In this document: positions 10,296-17,892 of the stretch, in pieces
Numbering within the stretch: position 1 is the stretch's first letter
Layout: the number at the start of each line of letters is the position of its first letter
Source: Mycolicibacter sp. MU0102
Lineage (GTDB): Bacteria; Actinomycetota; Actinomycetes; Mycobacteriales; Mycobacteriaceae
Direction of reading: 5' to 3'
Length of the DNA: 64,000 nt
NCBI RefSeq assembly: GCF_963378105.1
Contig: NZ_OY726398.1
Span: forward strand, 1,116,001 to 1,180,000
Position numbers and translations under genes: made by a program
Notes under the pieces: model-generated
What the model saw: only the letters and a program-made list of their open reading frames with translations
What the model was told of the DNA's origin: nothing
Databases searched by the model: none

Positions 10296-11237
10296 CTAAA
10301 GCTTGCGCAGGCGCAGCCTGTTGATGGAGTGATCGGCGTCCTTGCGCAGCACCAGGGTCGCTCGCGGCCGGGTGGGCAGGATGTTCTCGATCAGGTTGGG
10401 CCGGTTGATCGAGCGCCAGATGTCGCGCGCGGCGGCCACCGCCTGCTGGTCGTTGAGGGCCGCGTAGTGGTGGAAGTGCGAGTCAGGGTTGGCGAACGAG
10501 GTGGAGCGCATCGCCAGGAAACGCGAGACGTACCAGTGCTCGATGTCTTCCACCCGGGCGTCGACGTACAGCGAGAAGTCGAACAGGTCGGAGATCATCA
10601 GCGTCGGCCCGGTCTGCAGCACGTTGAGACCTTCGAGGATCAAGATGTCGGGGTGGCGGACCACCTGCTTGGCGCTGGGGACGATGTCGTAACTCATGTG
10701 TGAGTAGACCGGCGCGCACACGTAGTCCGCACCGGACTTCACCGAGGTGACAAACCGCATCAGCGCACGACGGTTGTAGCTTTCCGGGAACCCTTTGCGG
10801 TGCATCAGGTTCCGACGCTGCAACTCGTGATTGGGGTAGAGGAAACCGTCGGTGGTGACCAGGTCCACCCGCGGGTGGTGGTCCCAGCGGGCCAGCAGAG
10901 CCTGCAGCACGCGGGCCGTCGTCGACTTACCGACTGCCACGCTGCCGGCCACCCCGATGACGAAGGGCACCGGCCGATCGGGATTCTGGTCGTTCTCGGC
11001 ACCCAGGAACTCCGCGGTGGCGGCGAAGAGCTGTTGGCGGGCGGCGACCTGCAGGTGCAACAGACGCGCGAGCGGCAGATAGACCTCTTCGACCTCCAAC
11101 AGGTCGACCTGCTCGCCGAGGCCGCGCAGTGCGACGACTTCTTCTTCGGTGAGCGGCATCGGCGTAGACATACGCAGTGTCCGCCATTGACGCCGGTCGA
11201 ACTCCACGTAGGGAGTCGGCTCGCTAAGCCGCCGCAT
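10296..11237 (-). CDS. coaA: Pantothenate kinase, type I
   Basis: This 313-residue enzyme phosphorylates pantothenate with ATP in the first, feedback-regulated step of coenzyme A synthesis in the cytosol. It is nearly identical along its length to M. tuberculosis CoaA (312 residues). The P-loop GVAGSVAVGKST lies at about residues 95-106. Other family blocks are LVTTDGFLYPN, RKGFPESYNRRALMRF (pantothenate side) and DILILEGLNVLQ. The conserved N-terminus RLSEPTPYVEFDRRQWRTLRMS fixes the start. It is divergent from the DUF885 gene. The C-terminal LRLRKL ends beside the frameshifted DUF732 gene. Confidence 0.97.
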   Translation of the reverse strand: MRRLSEPTPYVEFDRRQWRTLRMSTPMPLTEEEVVALRGLGEQVDLLEVEEVYLPLARLLHLQVAARQQLFAATAEFLGAENDQNPDRPVPFVIGVAGSVAVGKSTTARVLQALLARWDHHPRVDLVTTDGFLYPNHELQRRNLMHRKGFPESYNRRALMRFVTSVKSGADYVCAPVYSHMSYDIVPSAKQVVRHPDILILEGLNVLQTGPTLMISDLFDFSLYVDARVEDIEHWYVSRFLAMRSTSFANPDSHFHHYAALNDQQAVAAARDIWRSINRPNLIENILPTRPRATLVLRKDADHSINRLRLRKL

Positions 11238-11268
11238 GACCGTACAGTCTTGCAGTAGCCGCGACGGT

Positions 11269-11274
11269 TAGCCT
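11269..11274 (+). promoter_or_regulatory. Putative -10 hexamer TAGCCT
   Basis: A TANNNT hexamer ending eight bases before the ATG of the DUF885 gene. The spacing would put transcription initiation at or next to the start codon, a leaderless arrangement. No clear -35 box is visible. Confidence 0.45.
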
Positions 11275-11282
11275 GATCGGGT

Positions 11283-12479
11283 ATGGAGCCCGCCGAATTG
11301 ATCCGTGAATACCTGTTGCTCGGTCTGCGCTTTGACCGCATCGAGCAGGGTTATGTCGACGCCTTCACCGGCGACCCCGAGCTGCAGCGGCTTGTCGCGA
11401 ACGAGCCGATGCCCAACCCGTCCGACCTGGCCCGCCAGGCCGAGAAGCTGGTCGCGGCGCTGCCCGGAGGTCTCGATCCGGCGCGCGCTGAGTACCTGCG
11501 GGTGCACCTGCGGGCGCTGGCGTGCGCCGGGCGCAAGTTCGCCGGGGAGCAGGTCGGCTTCGTCGAGGAGGTCCGCGACTACTTCGATGTCGACATCGTC
11601 AAGGGCGACACCGACCGCTATCGCCAAGCCCACGCCCGGCTGGACGAAGCGCTGGGCGGCACGGGTCCGCTGGCCGAGCGGATGGCGGCGCACCGGCGGG
11701 CCGAGGAGATTCCGCCGGAGCGGTTGGAAGCGGCCATCCACGCGTTCTCCTCGGCACTGCGCGACCGGGTGCGGGTGGACTTCCCGCTGCCGGAGTCCGA
11801 AACCATCACCTACGAGGTGGTCACGGACAAGCCGTGGTCGGGATTCAACTACTACCGCGGCGACTACCGCTCAACGGTGGCGGTCAACGCCGATCTCAAA
11901 CAGCTGATGTCGAACCTGCCGCGGCTGGTGGCCCATGAGTCCTACCCGGGGCATCACACCGAGCACTGCCGCAAGGAGGCCGGCCTGGTGGAAAAGCTCG
12001 GCCAGGCTGAGCAGACCATCTTCCTGGTCAACACGCCGCAGTGTCTGATGGCCGAGGGCTTGGCCGACTTGGCGCTGTATGCCGCGGTCGGGCCCGGCTG
12101 GGGTGCCTGGGCTGCGGAGATCTACGCCGACCTGGGCCTGCAGTTCGACGGTGTGCGGGCTGAGGCGATCTCCGAGGCGGCTGCGGCGCTGGCCGACGTC
12201 CGGCAGGATGCGGCGCTGATGCTGCACGACGAGCATCGCGACGCCGACGAGGTGGCCGACTACCTACGCCGCTGGCTGCTGGTCACCGACGACCGGGCCC
12301 GCCAGAGCCTGCGGTTCCTGTCCTCGCCGCTGTGGCGGGCCTACACCTCGACCTACGTGGAGGGCTACCGGCTACTGCGCGGCTGGCTGGACGCCGCGCC
12401 GCCCGGGGTGAGTCTCACCGAGCGGTTTCGTCGGCTGCTCGACGAACCGTTGACGCCGTCGACGTTGCGGGCCGACTGA
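11283..12479 (+). CDS. DUF885 family putative metallopeptidase
   Basis: A 398-residue DUF885 protein. The hallmark HESYPGHH at residues 218-225 supplies an HExxxHH-type metal site. Later conserved blocks are GLADLAL and YLRRWLLVTDDRARQSLRFL. The family belongs with the gluzincin-like peptidases, but substrates are not known in mycobacteria. There is no signal peptide, so it is probably cytosolic. It lies between coaA and glyA, a position where the M. tuberculosis map has no such gene as I recall it, so it looks like a lineage-specific gain or a loss in the other lineage. Confidence 0.82.
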   Translation: MEPAELIREYLLLGLRFDRIEQGYVDAFTGDPELQRLVANEPMPNPSDLARQAEKLVAALPGGLDPARAEYLRVHLRALACAGRKFAGEQVGFVEEVRDYFDVDIVKGDTDRYRQAHARLDEALGGTGPLAERMAAHRRAEEIPPERLEAAIHAFSSALRDRVRVDFPLPESETITYEVVTDKPWSGFNYYRGDYRSTVAVNADLKQLMSNLPRLVAHESYPGHHTEHCRKEAGLVEKLGQAEQTIFLVNTPQCLMAEGLADLALYAAVGPGWGAWAAEIYADLGLQFDGVRAEAISEAAAALADVRQDAALMLHDEHRDADEVADYLRRWLLVTDDRARQSLRFLSSPLWRAYTSTYVEGYRLLRGWLDAAPPGVSLTERFRRLLDEPLTPSTLRAD

Positions 12480-12539
12480 CGCCGCCCGGACCGGGCCGGT
12501 CGGGCGAATTTGCGGTTTTACACACCGGACCTCGTGATT

Positions 12540-12555
12540 TGCGGATAAATCCGCA
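12540..12555. promoter_or_regulatory. Palindrome upstream of glyA
   Basis: TGCGGAT and ATCCGCA arms flank two A residues, giving a 16-base near-continuous palindrome about 70 bases before the glyA GTG. It sits in a locally AT-richer stretch (TTTGCGG..., GATTTGCGG...). The shape fits a dimeric repressor site, but I do not recognise the regulator. Confidence 0.45.
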
Positions 12556-12626
12556 CGGTCGGCGCCGGGGGAGCGTTCGCTGGCCTGCGGCAATCGAGTG
12601 AAGGTCCGCGTGCCAAACTGGAGGGC

Positions 12627-13937
12627 GTGACTGCCGCACCGAACACCCGCCCCGCCTCCACCATGTCCACGCCGCTGGCCGAACTCGACCCCGACATCGC
12701 CGAGCTGCTCGGCAAGGAACTGGGCCGTCAGCGCGACACGCTGGAGATGATCGCCTCGGAGAACTTCGTGCCGCGGGCGGTGCTGCAGGCCCAGGGCAGT
12801 GTGCTGACCAACAAGTACGCAGAGGGCCTGCCTGGCCGGCGCTACTACGGCGGCTGCGAGCACGTCGACGTGGTGGAGAACATCGCCCGCGACCGTGCCA
12901 AGGAACTGTTCGGCGCCGACTTCGCCAACGTCCAGCCGCACTCGGGTGCGCAGGCCAACGCCGCGGTGCTGCAAGCGCTGATGGAGCCCGGCGACCGGCT
13001 GCTGGGCCTGGACCTGGCCAACGGGGGACACCTCACCCACGGCATGCGGCTGAACTTCTCCGGCAAGCTCTACGAGAACGCCTTCTACGGCGTGGACCCG
13101 GTCACGCACCGCGTCGACATGGATGTGGTGCGCGCGCAGGCACTGGAGTTCAAGCCGAAGGTGATCATCGCCGGCTGGTCGGCCTACCCGCGTGTCCTCG
13201 ATTTCGCGGCATTCCGGTCGATCGCCGATGAGGTCGGCGCGACGCTGTGGGTGGACATGGCGCACTTCGCCGGGCTGGTGGCCGCCGGGCTGCACCCCTC
13301 GCCGGTGCCGCACGCCCAGGTGGTGTCGACCACTGTGCACAAGACGCTCGGCGGCCCGCGGTCCGGTCTGATCGTCGGCCAGAAGGAATTCGCCAAGCAG
13401 ATCAACTCGGCGGTCTTCCCGGGCCAGCAGGGCGGCCCGCTGATGCACGTCATCGCCGCCAAGGCCGTCGCGCTGAAGATCGCCGGCACGGCCGAGTTCG
13501 CCGAGCGTCAGCAGCGGGTGCTCTCCGGCGCGAAGATCATCGCCGAGCGGCTGCTGGCCGCGGACGTGGCCAAGGCCGGCGTCTCGGTGGTCAGTGGCGG
13601 TACCGACGTGCACCTGGTGCTCGTCGATCTACGGGATTCCCCGCTGGACGGCCAGATGGCCGAGGACCTGCTGCACGAGGTCGGCATCACCGTCAACCGC
13701 AACGCCGTCCCGAACGACCCGCGGCCGCCGATGGTCACCTCCGGGCTTCGGGTGGGCACTCCGGCGCTGGTCGCTCGTGGTTTCGGCGACGCCGAGTTCA
13801 CCGAGGTCGCCGATGTCATCGCCACCGCGCTGGCGGACGGTTCGGCCGCTGACGTGCCGGCGCTGCGGGCCCGGGTTGCCAAGCTGGCGCAGGACTTCCC
13901 GCTGTACGACGGCCTGGAGGACTGGAAGCTCGCCTAG
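12627..13937 (+). CDS. glyA: Serine hydroxymethyltransferase
   Basis: This cytosolic PLP enzyme converts serine and tetrahydrofolate to glycine and 5,10-methylene-tetrahydrofolate. The protein is 436 residues from the GTG used here. The conserved family N-terminus starts at the internal ATG at 12663 (MSTPLAELDPDIAELL), which may be the true start and gives 424 residues. The PLP lysine is in STTVHKTLGG (residue 239 from the GTG). YAEGLPGRRYYGGCE, HSGAQAN and PGQQGGPLMH are family blocks. A GGAGGG ribosome site lies just before the GTG, which supports that start. It corresponds to Rv1093 glyA1. Confidence 0.96.
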   Translation: MTAAPNTRPASTMSTPLAELDPDIAELLGKELGRQRDTLEMIASENFVPRAVLQAQGSVLTNKYAEGLPGRRYYGGCEHVDVVENIARDRAKELFGADFANVQPHSGAQANAAVLQALMEPGDRLLGLDLANGGHLTHGMRLNFSGKLYENAFYGVDPVTHRVDMDVVRAQALEFKPKVIIAGWSAYPRVLDFAAFRSIADEVGATLWVDMAHFAGLVAAGLHPSPVPHAQVVSTTVHKTLGGPRSGLIVGQKEFAKQINSAVFPGQQGGPLMHVIAAKAVALKIAGTAEFAERQQRVLSGAKIIAERLLAADVAKAGVSVVSGGTDVHLVLVDLRDSPLDGQMAEDLLHEVGITVNRNAVPNDPRPPMVTSGLRVGTPALVARGFGDAEFTEVADVIATALADGSAADVPALRARVAKLAQDFPLYDGLEDWKLA

Positions 13938-13964
13938 GCGGCGGCTGACACGCCGTACCCCGAG

Positions 13965-13995
13965 TTGACAGGATAGTGTGAATTCGGGTTACAGT
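13965..13995 (+). promoter_or_regulatory. Putative desA2 promoter
   Basis: TTGACA (13965-13970) and TACAGT (13990-13995) are 19 bases apart, slightly longer than ideal. The -10 ends seven bases before the ATG, so the transcript would be leaderless. The TTGACA is a perfect -35 match. Confidence 0.5.
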
Positions 13996-14002
13996 TACTT
14001 TC

Positions 14003-14830
14003 ATGGCTGAACGTCCCGTTGCTAATGCACTGATCCGCGAGCTGGAGCCGGTGGTCGACGCGAACTTGGTCCGACACATCGACACGGTGGACCCGTGGTA
14101 CGCGCACGACTTCGTGCCGTTCGAGCAGGGTCAGAACTTCGCGTTTCTGGGCGGCAAAGATTGGGACCCGTCGCAGGTCACGCTGCCCAAGCTGATCACC
14201 GACGCCTGCGAGATCCTGCTCGTCGAGAAGGACAGCCTGGCCGGCTACCACCGTGAGCTGGTCGAGCACTTCATCCTCGAGGACAAGTGGGGACGCTGGA
14301 TCGGCCGGTGGACCGCCGAAGAGCACCTGCACGCCATCGCGCTGCGCGAGTACCTCATTGTGACCCGGGAGATCGACCCCGACGAGAACGAGCGTGTGCG
14401 CATGGAGCACGTGCAGAAGGGCTACCGCGCCGACCGTTACAGCCAGGTCGAGACGTTGGTGTTCATGGCCTTCTACGAGCGTGCCTGCGCCGAGTTCTGC
14501 CGCAATCTGGCCGACAAGACCGATGAGCCGGTGCTCAAGGGACTGATCGGCCGGATCGCCAACGACGAGGAGCGTCACGAGGAGTTCTTCGCGAACCTGG
14601 TCGCGCACTGCCTGGACTTCGTGCATGACGAGACGGTGGCGGCGATCGCGAGCCGGGCCGCCGAGCTCAAGGTCGTCGGCGCCGACATCGAGGGCTACGC
14701 CGACCGGCAGGCCGCAATCGCCGAGGCCGGCATCTTCGGGCCCGACCAGTTGCGTCGGGTGATCTCCGACCGAATCAGCGCTTGGGGTTTGGCCGCCAAC
14801 CCCGATCTGAAGCCGTTCGTCATCGGCTGA
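14003..14830 (+). CDS. desA2: Acyl-ACP desaturase DesA2-type
   Basis: A 275-residue soluble di-iron protein of the stearoyl-ACP desaturase family, the orthologue of Rv1094. Two ExxH iron motifs are present: EEHLH (Glu107, His110) and DEERH (Glu189, His192), within the expected four-helix bundle. DesA2 is thought to act in fatty-acid or mycolate precursor desaturation. The M. tuberculosis protein has an altered substrate pocket and its exact reaction is still debated. The gene has its own promoter-like sequence and is followed by about 190 bases before phoH2. Confidence 0.93.
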   Translation: MAERPVANALIRELEPVVDANLVRHIDTVDPWYAHDFVPFEQGQNFAFLGGKDWDPSQVTLPKLITDACEILLVEKDSLAGYHRELVEHFILEDKWGRWIGRWTAEEHLHAIALREYLIVTREIDPDENERVRMEHVQKGYRADRYSQVETLVFMAFYERACAEFCRNLADKTDEPVLKGLIGRIANDEERHEEFFANLVAHCLDFVHDETVAAIASRAAELKVVGADIEGYADRQAAIAEAGIFGPDQLRRVISDRISAWGLAANPDLKPFVIG

Positions 14831-14886
14831 AAATTCCGGCGCGCCTGCGCAGCGCGCACGCGCCGACGGGGGTACCGTCGCAATCG

Positions 14887-15030
14887 ATGGCTAGCCACAC
14901 GCTTCGCTGTCTCATCGGCACCACCGGTCGTGATTACGACAGGACCGGCCCCGGTCCTGTGCCGTGCCCCCCGTCGAAATGTTCGCGCGGGGTCGCGCGT
15001 GCCCTCACCGCTGGAGCGCTTAGTGCCTGA
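14887..15030 (+). CDS. Candidate PhoH2 antitoxin-like small frame
   Basis: A 47-codon frame (start MASHTLRCLIG, end ALTAGALSA) whose stop overlaps the phoH2 GTG by eight bases in another frame. In mycobacteria phoH2 is reported to be co-transcribed with a short upstream antitoxin gene, phoAT, that overlaps it. This frame has the right position and overlap. The sequence itself is Cys/Pro/Arg-rich and I cannot confirm homology. The alternative is that this stretch is simply the phoH2 leader. Confidence 0.4.
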   Translation: MASHTLRCLIGTTGRDYDRTGPGPVPCPPSKCSRGVARALTAGALSA

Positions 15031-16330
15031 AATCCGGACGTACGTGCTCGACACCTCCGTACTGCTGTCGGACCCGTGGGCTTGCACCCGGTTCGCCGAA
15101 CACGAGGTTGTCGTCCCGCTGGTGGTCATCAGTGAGTTGGAGGCCAAACGCCACCATCACGAGCTCGGCTGGTTCGCCCGCCAGGCGCTACGCATCTTCG
15201 ACGACATGCGACTAGAGCACGGACGGCTCGACCAGCCCATTCCCGTTGGGACGCAGGGCGGTACGTTGCACGTCGAGCTCAATCACAGCGACCCGGCGGT
15301 GCTGCCGACCGGGTTCCGCACCGACAGCAACGACTCCCGGATCCTGACCTGTGCGGCCAACTTGGCGGCCGAAGGGCGCCGCGTCACGTTGGTGAGCAAG
15401 GACATCCCGCTGCGGGTCAAGGCCGCCGCGCTGGGTCTGGCTGCCGACGAATATCACGCCCAGGACGTCATCGTCTCCGGCTGGACCGGGATGGACGAGG
15501 TCGAGGCGTCTATCGAAGACGTCGACGCCCTGTTCGACGAGGGCGAAATCGATCTGGCCGCTGCACGGGATCTGCCGTGCCACACCGGAATCCGCCTGCT
15601 CGCCGGCAGTTCGCATGCCTTGGGCCGGGTCAACGCGGCTAAGCAGGTCCAGCTGGTCCGCGGCGACCGGGAGGCGTTCGGCCTGCGTGGACGGTCCGCC
15701 GAGCAGCGGGTGGCGCTGGATCTGCTGCTCGACGAATCGGTGGGCATCGTCTCACTCGGCGGCAAGGCCGGCACCGGCAAGTCCGCGCTGGCGCTGTGCG
15801 CCGGCCTGGAGGCGGTCTTGGAGCGGCGCACCCAGCGCAAGGTGGTGGTGTTCCGGCCGCTGTACGCCGTCGGCGGTCAGGAACTCGGTTACCTGCCGGG
15901 CAGCGAGAACGAGAAGATGGGGCCCTGGGCTCAGGCGGTGTTCGACACCCTCGAGGGCCTGGCCAGCCCGGCAGTGCTCGAGGAGGTGCTGTCACGCGGC
16001 ATGCTCGAGGTGCTGCCGCTGACGCACATCCGCGGCCGCTCGCTGCACGACTCGTTCGTGATCGTCGACGAAGCGCAATCGCTGGAGCGCAACGTGCTGC
16101 TGACCGTGCTGTCGCGGCTGGGCACCGGCTCGCGGGTGGTGCTCACCCACGACGTCGCGCAGCGGGACAACCTGCGGGTCGGTCGGCACGACGGCATCGC
16201 CGCGGTGATCGAGAAGCTCAAGGGTCACCCGCTGTTCGCCCACATCACCCTGCTGCGCAGCGAACGTTCGCCGATCGCCGCCCTGGTCACCGAGATGCTC
16301 GAGGAGATCAGCGGACCCGACCTGAGCTGA
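15023..16330 (+). CDS. phoH2: PhoH2: PIN-domain RNase fused to PhoH ATPase
   Basis: A 435-residue toxin-like RNA helicase/RNase. The N-terminal PIN domain (about residues 1-145) has the acidic residues of YVLDTSVLLSDP, ISELE and DSNDSRIL. The C-terminal PhoH ATPase has Walker A GGKAGTGKSALA at about 246, the Walker B-like IVDEAQ and the TGSRVVLTHD block. In mycobacteria PhoH2 unwinds and cleaves RNA and is held in check by a small upstream partner. The GTG start gives the conserved N-terminus xPEIRTYVLDTS and a length close to Rv1095 (about 433). A longer in-frame extension has no conserved character. Confidence 0.94.
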   Translation: MPEIRTYVLDTSVLLSDPWACTRFAEHEVVVPLVVISELEAKRHHHELGWFARQALRIFDDMRLEHGRLDQPIPVGTQGGTLHVELNHSDPAVLPTGFRTDSNDSRILTCAANLAAEGRRVTLVSKDIPLRVKAAALGLAADEYHAQDVIVSGWTGMDEVEASIEDVDALFDEGEIDLAAARDLPCHTGIRLLAGSSHALGRVNAAKQVQLVRGDREAFGLRGRSAEQRVALDLLLDESVGIVSLGGKAGTGKSALALCAGLEAVLERRTQRKVVVFRPLYAVGGQELGYLPGSENEKMGPWAQAVFDTLEGLASPAVLEEVLSRGMLEVLPLTHIRGRSLHDSFVIVDEAQSLERNVLLTVLSRLGTGSRVVLTHDVAQRDNLRVGRHDGIAAVIEKLKGHPLFAHITLLRSERSPIAALVTEMLEEISGPDLS

Positions 16331-16339
16331 GCCCCCCGG

Positions 16340-16345
16340 TAGGCT
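16340..16345 (+). promoter_or_regulatory. Putative -10 hexamer TAGGCT
   Basis: A TANNNT element six bases before the GTG of the deacetylase gene and only ten bases after the phoH2 stop. It suggests a leaderless transcript separate from phoH2 read-through. Confidence 0.45.
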
Positions 16346-16351
16346 GCCGGG

Positions 16352-17200
16352 GTGGCAAAACCCTGGCATGTCGGTGTGGTTGCGATGGCCGTTGCGGTGC
16401 TCGGCGCCTGCACCAGCCATGTCCACGAGGCGTCGGCCGAGCCGGTCGACTGCGCCGTGGACAAGTGTGTGGCGCTGACCTTCGACGACGGTCCCTCGCC
16501 CTACACCGACCGGCTGTTGGGGATCTTGAACGACGCCGGTGCGCGCTCCACGTTCTTCCTGATCGGCAACAAGGTGGCTGCCGACCCGGCGGGCGCCAAG
16601 CGGATCGCCGACGCCGGGATGGAGATCGGCAGTCATACCTGGGAACACCCGAACATGACCACGATCCCGGCAGCGGACGTGCCCGCGCAGTTCGCCAAGG
16701 CCACCGACGCGATCCGTTCCGCCACCGGCATCACGCCCACGTTGTGGCGCCCACCCGGCGGGCTGACCGACGCGGCGGTCAACGCGCGGGCCGCCGAGGC
16801 CGGACAGGCGGCGATCCTGTGGGATGTCATCCCGTTCGACTGGATCAACGACGCCGACACCAATGCCACCCGCTACATGCTGATGACCCAGATCAAGCCC
16901 GGGTCGGTGGTGTTGTTCCACGACACCTACTCGTCCACCGTGGATCTGGTCTACCAGTTCCTGCCGGTGCTCAAAGCCAATGGCTACCACGTGGTTACGG
17001 TCAGCCAGCTGCTCGGCCCGCGCGCGCCGGGCAGCGTGTACGGGGGCCGGGACAACGGCCCGCCGGTCAATGAGCTGCAGGACATCCCACCCGCGGACAT
17101 CCCGGGATTGCCCGCGACGCCGTCGCCGCCGCCGATGCCGAATTTCCCGATCACCGATATTGCCGGGGCGAACTCCGGGGGACCCAACAACGGCGCGTGA
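16352..17200 (+). CDS. NodB-type polysaccharide deacetylase lipoprotein (Rv1096-like)
   Basis: A 282-residue secreted carbohydrate esterase family 4 protein. The signal ends in a lipobox, VLGAC (Cys20), so it is probably anchored outside the membrane. The NodB motifs are intact: TFDDGP (Asp45-Asp46), SHTWEH (metal ligands His95 and His99) and RPPGG, then LWDVIPFDW and VVLFHD. These fit zinc-dependent N-deacetylation of peptidoglycan or another glycan; Rv1096 is reported to be a peptidoglycan deacetylase. The C-terminal 60 residues are Pro/Asn-rich and look like an unstructured wall-spanning tail. It follows phoH2, as in M. tuberculosis. Confidence 0.92.
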   Translation: MAKPWHVGVVAMAVAVLGACTSHVHEASAEPVDCAVDKCVALTFDDGPSPYTDRLLGILNDAGARSTFFLIGNKVAADPAGAKRIADAGMEIGSHTWEHPNMTTIPAADVPAQFAKATDAIRSATGITPTLWRPPGGLTDAAVNARAAEAGQAAILWDVIPFDWINDADTNATRYMLMTQIKPGSVVLFHDTYSSTVDLVYQFLPVLKANGYHVVTVSQLLGPRAPGSVYGGRDNGPPVNELQDIPPADIPGLPATPSPPPMPNFPITDIAGANSGGPNNGA

Positions 17201-17329
17201 GCGCGGCCCGGGATTCGGGTCTCGCCGGTGGGGTCCCGAAAACCGAGATTGGGTGAAGAACCTTTGTGCGTGCGGCACATCGGCTGTACTGGCGGATGAG
17301 GTAGCTCAGAACGACAGGACGGAGCCGAA

Positions 17330-17794
17330 GTGAAGGAATCGCGGTTGCAAGGCGGGGTGCGCCAGGTCCTTGTCCTATTCGGCGCGGTGTGCGGTGTCGC
17401 GGTGCTTAGCGCTGGCGGGGCAAGTGCCGACGGCCCCGTTCACTTGAGAAGCCGGCTAGGTGATGTGTGTCTGGACGCCCCGGGTGTGGGCATTTACAGC
17501 CCGGTGGTGATCAACCCTTGCAATGGGACGGACTCCCAGCGCTGGAATCTCAACGGTGACGGGCGAATCGAGAGCACGGCTTTCCCCGGGCAGTGCCTGA
17601 GTGTGGAAGATTCGGCGACGGCGCATGTCCTGGCCTGTTGGAACAGTCGGCGTTGGGCCATCGATCCCAACGGCCAGATCACGGTCATTCTTGGTGGTTG
17701 CCTCTCCGTCCTCGGCGGCCCGGATCCGGGGACTTGGGTGTCCACCCGCATCTGCAATGGCGCGCCCGAGCAGGGCTGGGATAGCGCTGCGTGA
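17330..17794 (+). CDS. Secreted ricin-B-type lectin (sMTL-13-like)
   Basis: A 154-residue secreted beta-trefoil lectin. A signal peptide ends at about ASA (residue 33), leaving a mature protein of about 13 kDa. Three QxW-like motifs mark the ricin-B repeats: QRW at 70-72, RRW at 107-109 (degenerate) and QGW at 148-150, with paired cysteines around each repeat. The blocks RLGDVCLDAP, VINPCNGTD and VLGGPDPGTWVSTR match M. tuberculosis Rv1419 (sMTL-13), which is encoded elsewhere in that genome. Binding of galactose- or GalNAc-type sugars is inferred from the family. The start is GTG. Confidence 0.88.
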   Translation: MKESRLQGGVRQVLVLFGAVCGVAVLSAGGASADGPVHLRSRLGDVCLDAPGVGIYSPVVINPCNGTDSQRWNLNGDGRIESTAFPGQCLSVEDSATAHVLACWNSRRWAIDPNGQITVILGGCLSVLGGPDPGTWVSTRICNGAPEQGWDSAA

Positions 17795-17835
17795 CGTGGG
17801 GCGATGACCCGCTGCCCTTCTGGAGGCGCGGGCTA

Positions 17836-17873
17836 TTGACACCTTGACACAAAAAACTATTCTTTGTGTCAAG
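17836..17873 (+). promoter_or_regulatory. Promoter with overlapping palindromic operator
   Basis: TTGACA (17836-17841) and TATTCT (17858-17863) are 16 bases apart. Overlapping them is a perfect inverted repeat, CTTGACACAAA (17843-17853) and TTTGTGTCAAG (17863-17873), with a nine-base centre. A protein bound here would cover the spacer and the -10 box. The TetR gene two genes downstream is the obvious candidate regulator. Confidence 0.75.
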
Positions 17874-17892
17874 TGAGTCGAGGAGGCCTCAG

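Noticed and set aside
10286..10703. C-terminal extension of the DUF732 protein through coaA
   Set aside because: It arises only from the one-base frameshift; the composition changes abruptly and it lies antisense to coaA.
12372..13613. Open frame of 413 codons opposite glyA
   Set aside because: Antisense to the strongly conserved glyA; no ribosome site or domain.
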